A stretch of 64,000 nucleotides of DNA from JAMCYG01 sp027365565 (GTDB lineage: Archaea > Micrarchaeota > Micrarchaeia > Micrarchaeales > Micrarchaeaceae), in NCBI GenBank assembly GCA_027365565.1, contig DAHXMI010000006.1, positions 29,195 to 93,194 on the forward strand, in the 5' to 3' direction. A model generated the notes under the pieces. The model saw only the letters and a list, made by a program, of their open reading frames with translations. It searched no databases and had not been told where the DNA came from. A program made the translations under genes and the position numbers. Of the stretch, positions 1 through 8,041 are shown one piece after another; positions within the stretch are counted from its first letter, which is position 1; the number at the start of each line of letters is the position of its first letter.

Positions 1-62
1 TTCATCCTTCACAAACACACCATCTAGAACTGATATTAATGCATGGACAAACAATATAACCC

Positions 63-971
63 TTATCTGCTAAAGAGCGACCTCGCTATTAACAGGGCAT
101 TGCTGAGCTCGCGGAGCCTCCTAATAGAGTAGTCCACCCACCTCTCACCGAACGGCACGTATATGTACACCCTTCTGCTTGCAGCAAGGTGTTCCGCATA
201 CCTGTTCCTTATTCCATTCAGCATGGCCAACGTCACATTCCTGCTGTGTATTTCATTAAGCCTAATCGCGCGGTCTATCATAGCACTGTCGTGCGTGGCT
301 ATCGTGAACGTATTCGAATGTTCAAAGAGATATTTCATAAGCCTGGCATAGTGTGCGGTGACTCCTGCCCTATCTGTGTATGCTATAGAGGCAGATTCCT
401 TGTATGCCCCCTTGACCAGCCTTATAACTCCTCCCATTCCTGTTATGCGTCTGACATCACCGCCGCTCCTCTTCAGATAAGACTGTATGCATATACCCGT
501 GGACTTTACCTTACTCACACCGAGGTTGTCGAGATATAACCTTATTGTGTCATCTACGCTCTCAAAGCCTTCCATATCGAGCCAGACGAACACATGGTAC
601 CTCCTCGCGTGCCTAAGTATCCTCAAATAGTTGCTCGCGGCATATGCATAGCTGATTCTCAACCCTATCTGTGTCGGCTTTACAGACACGTCAGCGCGAA
701 TCCCGTTGCTATGGACCGCATTGATCAGCTTCAGGCACTTGTTCACCGCATCTTCGACATCGTTCCTATCAGTAAACTCCTCGCCAAGGTAGTTGAGTAT
801 TGCCCCCATCCCTCTGCCGTTCAACTCTTTCGTCCTGTGTACCGCATCTTCGATCCTCCTGCCTGCTATCCACCTCCCAGCAAGCAGTTTTTCGAAGAAA
901 GAACCAGCAATCACGTCCTCGCCATTGATAAAGCCCGACAAGTAATCAATTGCACGCAAAATATTTAGCAT
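63..971 (-). CDS. Proline dehydrogenase (PRODH, FAD-dependent)
   Basis: Oxidises L-proline to 1-pyrroline-5-carboxylate with FAD, the first step of proline breakdown. The 302 residues match a stand-alone PRODH barrel: LDMEG near residues 131-135, the RLVKGAYKE strand at 184-192, ATHD at 225-228, and the C-terminal YVPFGERW at 271-278 followed by the substrate-binding YSIRRLRE segment. Length is normal for a monofunctional PRODH without the fused dehydrogenase of bacterial PutA. It is divergent from carbamate kinase with only 20 bases between start codons, so both genes are probably leaderless or share a compact promoter. The partner P5C dehydrogenase lies about 21 kb away at 22584. Family call is firm; the exact start is less so. 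Confidence 0.9.
   Translation of the reverse strand: MLNILRAIDYLSGFINGEDVIAGSFFEKLLAGRWIAGRRIEDAVHRTKELNGRGMGAILNYLGEEFTDRNDVEDAVNKCLKLINAVHSNGIRADVSVKPTQIGLRISYAYAASNYLRILRHARRYHVFVWLDMEGFESVDDTIRLYLDNLGVSKVKSTGICIQSYLKRSGGDVRRITGMGGVIRLVKGAYKESASIAYTDRAGVTAHYARLMKYLFEHSNTFTIATHDSAMIDRAIRLNEIHSRNVTLAMLNGIRNRYAEHLAASRRVYIYVPFGERWVDYSIRRLRELSNALLIARSLFSR
958..968 (+). promoter_or_regulatory. TATA-like element for carbamate kinase
   Basis: An A/T run (AAAATATTTA) lies about 26-30 bases before the ATG at 992. This is the usual distance from an archaeal TATA box to the transcription start, so the carbamate kinase mRNA is probably leaderless. The element lies within the first codons of the divergent proline dehydrogenase gene. 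Confidence 0.45.
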
Positions 972-991
972 AGCGATTCGATTTACTTAGC

Positions 992-1912
992 ATGGCAAGG
1001 CGGATAGTAATAGCTCTTGGTGGAAACGCACTGATGAGCCCTCATGGTAGGCAGGATATTCATGAGGAGATAAGCAAACTCTCAGCGACGTCGGAGCAGA
1101 TAGCCGCGATAGCAAGGAAAAGGGGCATTCAGCTGGCAATAACCCATGACAACGGCACACAGGTCGGGGACGAGCTCATAAAGAATGCAGCAAGCAGCTC
1201 AGACGTAGCGCCGCTTCCACTGGCTCTTATGACTGCCGAGACACAGGCATCCATAGGATCCATAATCGAGACATCGCTCAACTCCAGGCCGGACATCGGC
1301 AGTAGGAAATTCACTACCATACTGACGCATGTAGTAGTGAATAGGTCAGATGCAGCGTTCAACAGACCCTCAAAACCTATCGGGCCGGAATTCATCTCAA
1401 AGCAGACAAAAAACCATAGAAATCTGATTAATTACCATTACTCGAAGATCGGCGGAAAGTACAGGATAGTGGTACCCTCGCCGCGGCCCGTGTCAATTAT
1501 TGAGGAGGGCAGCATAAACAGCATGTTGAAAAACGGCAACGTGATATGCTGCGGTGGCGGCGGCATACCCGTGACAGTCAAAAACGGCTCATACTCATTT
1601 GAGGATGCCGTGATCGACAAGGATTTCACATCTGCCCTTTTGGCGCGTCAGATAGGTGCGAGCATGTTCGTAATACTTACTGATGTTGAATATGTCTACG
1701 AAGACTTTTCAAGGAACAAGATTCCCATAAGAAGAATAAGAGCGCGCGAGATAATGAAGCGCATAGACGCGTTCAGCGAAGGCTCTATAAGGCCGAAGAT
1801 AGAGGCATGTGCAAAGTTTGCAGAAAGCGGTGCAGGAATAGGAATAATCGGTTCACTGGACAATCTAGGCCGCATAATGCGCCTTGAGAGTGGCACCATC
1901 ATAACAAAATGA
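992..1912 (+). CDS. arcC: Carbamate kinase
   Basis: Transfers phosphate between carbamoyl phosphate and ADP, giving ATP, carbamate and ammonia in fermentative arginine or agmatine breakdown, or making carbamoyl phosphate in reverse. The amino-acid-kinase fold is clear: IALGGNAL at the N-terminus, THDNGTQVG near residue 50, GGGGIPV near 190, and a VIDKDFTSALLA segment near 205. At 306 residues it is full length. No arginine deiminase or ornithine carbamoyltransferase is visible in the window, so the source or sink of carbamoyl phosphate is unknown here. The Nudix gene follows after 9 bases with GAGGTAAG before its ATG, suggesting co-transcription. Confidence 0.93.
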   Translation: MARRIVIALGGNALMSPHGRQDIHEEISKLSATSEQIAAIARKRGIQLAITHDNGTQVGDELIKNAASSSDVAPLPLALMTAETQASIGSIIETSLNSRPDIGSRKFTTILTHVVVNRSDAAFNRPSKPIGPEFISKQTKNHRNLINYHYSKIGGKYRIVVPSPRPVSIIEEGSINSMLKNGNVICCGGGGIPVTVKNGSYSFEDAVIDKDFTSALLARQIGASMFVILTDVEYVYEDFSRNKIPIRRIRAREIMKRIDAFSEGSIRPKIEACAKFAESGAGIGIIGSLDNLGRIMRLESGTIITK

Positions 1913-1921
1913 GGTAAGCGA

Positions 1922-2413
1922 ATGTCAAGAGTGGTAAGCATCAAACGCAGGAAGGTAAAACTGAACGGGAGCAGCACATGGTTCTACGAAGTAAAGGAGC
2001 CAGACATCGTGACGATAATACCGATGCTTGATAGCGACACGTTGATAGTCGAAAGGCAATACAGGCCGGCGCTCGGCAAGTACATATATGAAATGCCTGC
2101 AGGACACATAGACAAGGGAGAGACGCCTGCCATCGCCGCCGCCAGGGAGCTCGAAGAGGAAACAGGGTACAGGGCGAGGAGCCTGAAGCTAGTGGTAAGG
2201 ACTTATCACTCCCCAGGTAGCAGCAAGACTGTCAACAACTACTTTGTCGCCAAAGGCCTGTACAAAGGCCGCCTGCACCGCGACGAGCATGAAGTGATAA
2301 GGGTGAAGAAAATGAAGGTATCGGCCGCCCTGAAGATATTGAACGGCAAGGGGGTTCATGACACGAAGACTGTAATATCGCTGCTTCTGCTCGCAAATAA
2401 GCGGCGCATGTGA
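1922..2413 (+). CDS. Nudix hydrolase, ADP-ribose pyrophosphatase-like
   Basis: Hydrolyses a nucleoside diphosphate linked to another moiety. The Nudix box runs from GHIDKGET to RELEEETGY (about residues 60-82) and keeps the catalytic glutamates. A PAGHID element and a preceding QYRPALGKYIYEMPAG strand are typical of ADP-ribose pyrophosphatases, which makes ADP-ribose the likeliest substrate by family resemblance. The 163 residues are a standard length. It sits 9 bases after carbamate kinase with GAGGTAAG as ribosome binding site. The substrate cannot be fixed from sequence alone. Confidence 0.85.
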   Translation: MSRVVSIKRRKVKLNGSSTWFYEVKEPDIVTIIPMLDSDTLIVERQYRPALGKYIYEMPAGHIDKGETPAIAAARELEEETGYRARSLKLVVRTYHSPGSSKTVNNYFVAKGLYKGRLHRDEHEVIRVKKMKVSAALKILNGKGVHDTKTVISLLLLANKRRM

Positions 2414-2446
2414 CATGTTTATGATTATTTTGGTACAAGTATCTAC

Positions 2447-2992
2447 ATGAATAGTACGCTGAAGCGCATACATGAGCTCCTAAGCCCCCGAAGGAAGGCG
2501 ACAGAGGACCCATCCATTCTCATACCCCCAAAGGTCATAAAGAACAAGGTGGTTGCCGATCTCGGTTGCGGGGCAGGATACTATAGCCGTTACATAGCCA
2601 AGTACGCCTCAAGGCTGTACGCGATAGACAGCAATGCAGAAATGCTGGCCAAGGCGAAGGTCGTAGTGATCGGCAGCAATGTGGAGTTCATCCAGGCGGA
2701 AATATCCAATATACCCTTGAAGAATGGAATAATCGACATGGTGCTGCTCGCCAACGTCTTCCATGATGTGAGAGCGGTTGGTGGCATGGTAGTCGAGGAA
2801 GTCCGTAGAATATTAAATGACAAAGGCATAGTAATGATAATAGACTGGAAGAAGGAGACTTCCGAAATTGGTCCATCCTACGATCTCAGGATGGACAAGA
2901 GCGAGTACATGGAATACTTCAAAGGCTTCCGGATCGTGAAAGAATTTGATGCTGGCGTGTACCACTTCGGCATGGTACTGAAGAAGTCGTAA
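2447..2992 (+). CDS. Class I SAM-dependent methyltransferase
   Basis: The 181-residue Rossmann-type methyltransferase shows motif I VADLGCGAGYYSRYIA near residue 33, an acidic AIDSNAEML motif II, IPLKNGIIDMVLLANVFHDV for motifs III-IV, and IVMIIDWKKE after it. The FHDV pattern is common among small ubiE-like methyltransferases acting on small molecules. No substrate can be deduced. A TATA-like TGTTTATGAT at about 2417-2426 lies about 26 bases before the ATG, so the mRNA is probably leaderless. Confidence 0.85.
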   Translation: MNSTLKRIHELLSPRRKATEDPSILIPPKVIKNKVVADLGCGAGYYSRYIAKYASRLYAIDSNAEMLAKAKVVVIGSNVEFIQAEISNIPLKNGIIDMVLLANVFHDVRAVGGMVVEEVRRILNDKGIVMIIDWKKETSEIGPSYDLRMDKSEYMEYFKGFRIVKEFDAGVYHFGMVLKKS

Positions 2993-3011
2993 ATCCAATG
3001 GGTATGAGTGT

Positions 3012-3353
3012 GTGGCTGGGAAGGGTCAAGGCACTGGCAGCGGAAAGTTCAGGAAGAACCCTGAGGACTTCGTTTGCGAGATATGTGGCACACTGGTAAA
3101 GGGAACGGGTTACACTGATCATTGCCCTAATTGCCTCTGGAGCAGGCATGTGGACGTCAATCCCGGCGACAGGGCATCCGAATGCGGCGGCATGATGAAG
3201 CCCATGAGCGCGGAGTACACGCGCGGAAAGATCCAGATCGTCTATAAATGTACGAAATGCGGCGCGAAGAAGAAGAACGTGACGGCCGAAGGCGACAACA
3301 CCGAAGCGGTAATGGCGCTAATAGAGAAGCCGCCTGTATCATACAAGGAGTAG
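3012..3353 (+). CDS. RNHCP-domain zinc protein
   Basis: A 113-residue protein with two CxxC pairs (CEICG and CTKCG) and the hallmark CPNCLWSRHVDVNPGDRAS followed by CGGMM. This is the RNHCP domain pattern, a small zinc-binding family of unknown function found in archaea and bacteria. The start is GTG at 3012, 20 bases after the methyltransferase stop. It is convergent with the membrane protein gene that ends at 3358. I assign no function beyond probable zinc binding. Confidence 0.8.
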   Translation: MAGKGQGTGSGKFRKNPEDFVCEICGTLVKGTGYTDHCPNCLWSRHVDVNPGDRASECGGMMKPMSAEYTRGKIQIVYKCTKCGAKKKNVTAEGDNTEAVMALIEKPPVSYKE

Positions 3354-3357
3354 CTGA

Positions 3358-4173
3358 TTACTGCGTCTCGTTCAGAAGCATGTATATTGAACCCTGTGAA
3401 TTCTTGAACGACGTGTACATGGTCAGCGGCACGAGTTCCGAATCCGAAATGCACATGCTGAATTGGCCGACCCCTGATTTGGACGGCTGGCCAAGCGTGC
3501 CTGATATGTAGGTGCAGTTCTGTTCCTCATACACGCTCTGATGCACACTCGTATAGTTGACAATTATACCGTAGTGTGTCAGCTCACTGTAGTTGAAGTT
3601 CTCTATCTGCTGGATCGAGGTGCTATAGGATGATATCTGGCTGCACGAAGCGCCATTGCTTTTTATTCCGAATATGTTACTGTTCTTCAATGCGGTTACA
3701 TTGATATTGGAGCATACCTTTGCAACGCTTCTGTTGTTTATCAACTGGAAGAATACGGGCCCTATAATTGGCAGACCGCTCGCGTTGATATCGACGGATA
3801 AGTTGCTGCCTGACCTGGTGTAGTTTATCGAAATGGGAGTATCGAGCGATATTATGGAGCCGAACCCTGAGAGGTGCCCATAGATTCCGCCTCTGTATCG
3901 CACTGACACATTAGACGAGTTGCGCGCCCGTCCCTGGATCATCGAGACCAGCGTTTCAGTGGCGTTGACCGCACCTGAGGAATTGACCGCAGAGCTTATA
4001 GGTAAGAACACCGAAGGCACAGAGCCGTTAATGCTCGTCATGCTCGGCTGGATTATGCTCTTTGAGCTGTTGATTGCATATAACGTAACTAAACCTATGG
4101 CTATGACGGCGAACACAGCCAGCGCTATGAGCCTGCCAACATGCCTTTTCCTGCCTCCTATATTAGTCTTCAT
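3358..4173 (-). CDS. Membrane-anchored extracellular protein, unknown
   Basis: Not recognised. The 271 residues begin with a basic stretch (MKTNIGGRKRHVGR) and one hydrophobic helix (about residues 15-35), followed by a Ser/Asn/Ile-rich region with many N-x-S/T sites. This fits a signal-anchored, possibly glycosylated, surface protein. Three cysteines in the C-terminal half (in KVCSN, GASCSQ and EQNCTY, plus FSMCIS) could form disulfides outside the cell. It lies next to tRNA-Trp and the secreted DUF929 protein on the opposite strand. Similar anchored proteins are frequent orphan products in DPANN archaea. Confidence 0.6.
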   Translation of the reverse strand: MKTNIGGRKRHVGRLIALAVFAVIAIGLVTLYAINSSKSIIQPSMTSINGSVPSVFLPISSAVNSSGAVNATETLVSMIQGRARNSSNVSVRYRGGIYGHLSGFGSIISLDTPISINYTRSGSNLSVDINASGLPIIGPVFFQLINNRSVAKVCSNINVTALKNSNIFGIKSNGASCSQISSYSTSIQQIENFNYSELTHYGIIVNYTSVHQSVYEEQNCTYISGTLGQPSKSGVGQFSMCISDSELVPLTMYTSFKNSQGSIYMLLNETQ

Positions 4174-4287
4174 ACCATCATGCCAATGTTACACGAGTCG
4201 CATAACTTATGAGTACACATATCTATCATTGAAGACTTAAAGAATTGCGCTTTTGGGATGGCATGGCATTTACTGCCCGCACAAGTT

Positions 4288-4423
4288 TGGGGTTGCCGAG
4301 ATTTGAACTCGGACCAGCTGGTTACTTCATGTATCTGTTTTTCCAGATCCTCATCATCGCGGAACGCTCATCTAGGTTTAAACATCTGGAGCCAGCTGCG
4401 CTGCCAGGTTACGCTACAACCCC
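4288..4423 (-). tRNA. tRNA-Trp (anticodon CCA) with intron
   Basis: Read on the minus strand, the acceptor GGGGTTG (4417-4423) pairs with CAACCCC (4289-4295), and the discriminator A is at 4288. The anticodon stem GCTGG/CCAGC encloses CTCCAGA, giving anticodon CCA. The T-arm is CCGAG-TTCAAAT-CTCGG. The gene is interrupted after position 37 by about 63 bases (roughly 4323-4385), the canonical intron site. No CCA tail is encoded. Removing the intron gives a normal cloverleaf. Confidence 0.92.
4323..4385 (-). other. tRNA-Trp intron with box C-like motif
   Basis: The insert between anticodon-loop positions 37 and 38 holds ATCTGGA, complementary to TCCAGAT across the 5' exon-intron junction. That pairing would help form the bulge-helix-bulge cut by the archaeal splicing endonuclease. 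It also holds GATGATGA, a match to box C (RUGAUGA). In several euryarchaea this intron is a box C/D guide for modifying tRNA-Trp itself. A clean box D was not found, so that role is unproven here. Confidence 0.6.
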
Positions 4424-4500
4424 TTGGCGTTAAAAATGACATCTCAAGTATTAAGTAACCTTTGTGCGGTTAATTTTATAAAAGATAATGTGGATTGGTA

Positions 4501-5292
4501 ATGATGAAGAAGAGCACCATGGGATATGCTGTGATCGCGGTAGTACTGATAGTGGCTGCCGCAGCCTATTTGGCTTCTGCCAACTCTTCCGCTGTACTCA
4601 ACAAGTACATAGGCGCCCCCGTGAACCAGACGTTCATGACACAGCTGCAGTCAATAGCGAACAACCAGACGCTTGCAAACAAGGTCGGCATAGGTGTTGT
4701 CAGCGACCCTCCGGCAAGGATCAACGCCAATGCGCTTACCCTTAACGGCAAGCCCGAAGTGCTGTACATCGGCGCGGACTACTGTCCCTACTGCGCTGCC
4801 GCAAGATGGAGCGTGGTAATCGCCCTGATGAGGTTCGGCAACATGTCGAACCTTGCATACATGACCTCTAATGGCTCAGACGTGGATCCTAACACGCCGA
4901 CCTTCACATTCTCAAACGTGACATATACCAGTAATGTCATAAACTTCGTAGCGAGGGAGACAGAGACAAGGTCGTACCAGCCGTTCCAGAACCTGACCGC
5001 GCTGGAAAACCATATCTTGGTCAAGTTCAACCAGGCAGAAAACATCCCTTTCATAGATTTTGCCAACAGCAGCATCCAGATCGGCGCGCCGTTCAACCCT
5101 AAGAGCATCCTTGACGGACGCACATGGGGCCAGATAGCATCAGAGACATCGAATTCTGGCACCAGCCAAGCGCAGGCGATAATAGGCGCAGCGAACATAT
5201 ACACAGCATACATATGCGAAGCGACTAACAACACACCGGCCGTGTGCAGCCAGCCGTACGTGAAATCGATAGAGAGGATATACGGCGGCTAA
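4501..5292 (+). CDS. DUF929 thioredoxin-like secreted/membrane protein
   Basis: A 263-residue protein with one N-terminal membrane helix (TMGYAVIAVVLIVAAAAYLA) and an extracytoplasmic thioredoxin-like domain. The redox motif is DYCPYCAAARW (CxxC). The sequence resembles the archaeal DUF929 family, thought to be extracytoplasmic disulfide-handling proteins. TATA (TTTTATAAA at 4474-4482) is about 26 bases before the ATG at 4501, so a leaderless mRNA is likely; a TTG at 4495 is a less likely start. A second cysteine pair near the C-terminus (ICEATNN...VCSQ) may form a structural disulfide. Confidence 0.8.
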   Translation: MMKKSTMGYAVIAVVLIVAAAAYLASANSSAVLNKYIGAPVNQTFMTQLQSIANNQTLANKVGIGVVSDPPARINANALTLNGKPEVLYIGADYCPYCAAARWSVVIALMRFGNMSNLAYMTSNGSDVDPNTPTFTFSNVTYTSNVINFVARETETRSYQPFQNLTALENHILVKFNQAENIPFIDFANSSIQIGAPFNPKSILDGRTWGQIASETSNSGTSQAQAIIGAANIYTAYICEATNNTPAVCSQPYVKSIERIYGG

Positions 5293-5317
5293 ACGAGGCA
5301 TTGCTATTATGCCGTAA

Positions 5318-6745
5318 TCATACCGTTGAGGCGGCCTTCTTCAGCCTGCCTAGTATTGTGTGGGCATCCGCCCTCCTACGGTCTATTATGTTGTTTTCCT
5401 CCTTTTCATCTTTGCGCATGTCATATAGCTCGTCCTTCCTGCTGTCTGTGAAATGCATGAGTTTCATGCCCCTATAGAACGCGGCTGTCGCCTTGACATT
5501 GTTTGCCCTCTTCGCCTCGTATATTGCGTTCGCATTGCCAGACCTCTTCATCAGCATAGTGAGCAGTGCTTCGTCCCAGCCCTCGCTTATGCCTGTGTGC
5601 TCCGATATCACGGTATCCCCACTCCTTATCCTGCCAATGCTCTTGCCTTCACCTGCAGACCTTATCAGCTCAGCCCCAAGGTCCTTTATGCTGACCGGGG
5701 CGGAGACTTTTTCCATGTTATTCAACTGCTTCCCATCAGCGTACTCCGCCGCTATTAGCGGTACCATTATCTCCTCATTGTACGGGAAAAGCGAATGGTA
5801 GAGCAGATCATGCTCGCCGAAGAACTGGCCATGATCCGAAGTCAGTATGACCGACGCATCATCGAGCATTCCGGATCTCTTAAGCATGCCTAGTATTTCA
5901 CCGATCCCTTTGTCAAGGTATTTCAGCCTCGACATGTACCCTTGGTGGAATTTCTTCAGCAGGTTTTCGTCCATGCCAAATATGCCGCTCAGGTATAGCC
6001 ACTTATCCTGAACTATGTCCTCGCTGCCCACAGGGTAGTTCTCATGCGCCTCGATCAGGTTTATGAATATGAAATGGTCGCGGTAGTCATATTCGTGCTC
6101 AATGTATCCGCCAAGCACATCCACCGTGTCCTCAATCCCCCTATCGAGCATATGCGTGCCGTCGGTCTTTGCAACGCTCTTGTCAAGGCTGATTCTAAGC
6201 GATAGGTAAAGGTCGTCAAACACCTTCTTCGGCATGAAGCTTGTGAGCGCGTTTACGGTCCTGTATAGCCTCATCTTTCCATTCGGGCCGGAATTCAGCG
6301 CAAATGAGAATTTATCCGCAAGGGACTTGTTGTACTTGATGTTGGACTGCATCCATATGTCGAATATGTTGTCGAAGCCTATGCCAAGGTTCGTGAAGCT
6401 CGTCACGAACGGATTATTCGACATCAGCACGGTTTTATAACCCAGATTGCCCAGCTTGCCGGCAAGAGTGTTGTCGCCGTCTGCCATAAACTTGGTCTTG
6501 ACCATCCACGGGTCTATCTTGTATGTCCCGTTTCTGAAGAAGTCCATCGAGACGCCCGGTATCTGCGATACCGGCCTGCCTGTGAACATCGAAGCGTGCG
6601 ATGGCGCGGTCCATGACCCAGGGGCAATCGCATTCTCATACACTGCAGCCTTCGAGGCTATATGCTGCAAGTTAGTGAGCGACCTGTTACCATATACGTC
6701 AGTTGCCCTAGCCGTGTCCAGAAGGAACACTATTATGTTTCTCAT
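5318..6745 (-). CDS. Sulfatase / alkaline phosphatase superfamily hydrolase
   Basis: A 475-residue metal-dependent hydrolase. From the ATG at 6745 it begins MRNIIVFLLDTARATD with the metal-binding Asp. The nucleophile region reads SWTAPSHASMFTGRP and the distal metal site reads SDHGQFFGEHD. The nucleophile position holds Thr instead of the Cys of formylglycine sulfatases (CxPxR). It may therefore be a phosphodiesterase or phosphoethanolamine/phosphoglycerol-type transferase and not a sulfatase. It is divergent from a GT4 glycosyltransferase and close to a flippase-like protein, suggesting work on surface glycans or lipids. An upstream in-frame start at 6844 would add residues not seen in the family. 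Confidence 0.82.
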   Translation of the reverse strand: MRNIIVFLLDTARATDVYGNRSLTNLQHIASKAAVYENAIAPGSWTAPSHASMFTGRPVSQIPGVSMDFFRNGTYKIDPWMVKTKFMADGDNTLAGKLGNLGYKTVLMSNNPFVTSFTNLGIGFDNIFDIWMQSNIKYNKSLADKFSFALNSGPNGKMRLYRTVNALTSFMPKKVFDDLYLSLRISLDKSVAKTDGTHMLDRGIEDTVDVLGGYIEHEYDYRDHFIFINLIEAHENYPVGSEDIVQDKWLYLSGIFGMDENLLKKFHQGYMSRLKYLDKGIGEILGMLKRSGMLDDASVILTSDHGQFFGEHDLLYHSLFPYNEEIMVPLIAAEYADGKQLNNMEKVSAPVSIKDLGAELIRSAGEGKSIGRIRSGDTVISEHTGISEGWDEALLTMLMKRSGNANAIYEAKRANNVKATAAFYRGMKLMHFTDSRKDELYDMRKDEKEENNIIDRRRADAHTILGRLKKAASTV

Positions 6746-6819
6746 GGTCCGAACCACTACAACTAATATACCTGCCCAATTAAATTTATTATCTACTGTG
6801 TATTTTATGGTTTCATGCC

Positions 6820-8019
6820 TTGAGATCCGCTGGTGGTGATGCAATAGATATCTGTGTCCTTAATCCTTATTTCATCCCCTACCGTGGAGGAACTGAAAAG
6901 GTACTGCATGAGGTATACAAGCGCCTGTCGAAGAGGCACAACATAACTGTGCTTACCAGTGCCGTTGCGTCTTTCGGCCAGGGGTTCGGGCGTGCCCTAA
7001 ACTCCACGGAGTACATAGACGGCATAAAAGTGGTCAGGATAAAAACGAAGCAGGTAGGCATACCTTTCTCACCGCTGCCCCTGCAGTTGTTCCCTGCGTT
7101 TCGCAGCCATCTGCAGTCCGTAAACGCTGATATCTATCACATAAATAACAGGTATCAGTACTTTCCAAGTACGATAGGTGCCATAAAGGACATAGGGGCA
7201 AAGATGGCGCTCACGATACACAACTCACTTCCAAAAGGGATAAGCGCTGCGGATGACAGCCTTGGCCTATTGTACGACATCACAGTGGGGCGCAGTTTCA
7301 TGCATTCGGCCGACGCGATAACCGCCGTATCAAAGGACGCGCTTGAAGTAACAGTGCCGACTGCAGACCTAACGAAGTCAAGGGTAATATACAACGGCGT
7401 AGACAGTTCTCTGTTCAGAAAGATGAAGGATGGCGAAGAGCCCGTATCAGCATTGAAGTACAAGTTCGGAAAGGGTAGCACGCTCATACTATCTAATGGC
7501 AGGCTAACGACGCAGAAAGGGCAGGTATACCTGATGGAGGCGATATCAAGGCTGATAAAAGACGGGAAAGATGTAAGGCTGCTGATTATAGGAAAGGGCC
7601 CAATGTACAACTGGCTGTACAAGTACGCAAGCCACCTCGGCATAGCTGACAGGTTCGAGATAATCAGCGGAATACCGGAGCACGAAATGCCATACTATTA
7701 CAATGCGGCAGACATGTTCGTCCTGCCATCCCTCTATGAGCCTGCAGGGATGGCTCTCCTCGAAGCAATGGCATGCGGCGTGCCTTCCATTGCGACGCGT
7801 ATAGGAGGTATGCCTGAGATGGGGCGGAATGCGGTGCTGTATGCCAATCCGCGCGACACGTCATCTATAAAAAATGCAATAGAGAAATACATGTCAGACA
7901 GCAAGAGAGCCAGAGCCAATGCAACCAGGGGAATCTCGCTCGTGAAAAAAAGAAACGATTGGAACAAGATATCTAAGGAATACGAGGATTGCTTCTTAAA
8001 CATTTCAAGTAGTAGATAA
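6820..8019 (+). CDS. GT4-family glycosyltransferase
   Basis: A GT-B fold retaining glycosyltransferase of about 390-399 residues. The N-terminal domain starts ICVLNPYFIPYRGGTEKVLHE. The C-terminal donor site shows LILSNGRLTTQKGQ, a DMFVLPSLYEPAG strand and the E-x7-E pattern EPAGMALLE near residue 310. It probably transfers a sugar from an NDP-sugar or a lipid donor to a surface glycan or glycolipid. The start is uncertain: TTG at 6820 is used, but GGTGGTGAT lies just before an ATA at 6844, where family members normally begin. The flippase-like gene follows directly. Confidence 0.88.
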   Translation: MRSAGGDAIDICVLNPYFIPYRGGTEKVLHEVYKRLSKRHNITVLTSAVASFGQGFGRALNSTEYIDGIKVVRIKTKQVGIPFSPLPLQLFPAFRSHLQSVNADIYHINNRYQYFPSTIGAIKDIGAKMALTIHNSLPKGISAADDSLGLLYDITVGRSFMHSADAITAVSKDALEVTVPTADLTKSRVIYNGVDSSLFRKMKDGEEPVSALKYKFGKGSTLILSNGRLTTQKGQVYLMEAISRLIKDGKDVRLLIIGKGPMYNWLYKYASHLGIADRFEIISGIPEHEMPYYYNAADMFVLPSLYEPAGMALLEAMACGVPSIATRIGGMPEMGRNAVLYANPRDTSSIKNAIEKYMSDSKRARANATRGISLVKKRNDWNKISKEYEDCFLNISSSR

Positions 8020-8041
8020 TCCATAACGCGGCCGGATTGAG

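Noticed and set aside
5318..6745. True sulfatase
   Set aside because: The Cys or Ser of the CxPxR formylglycine motif is replaced by Thr (TAPSH), so I call the superfamily only.
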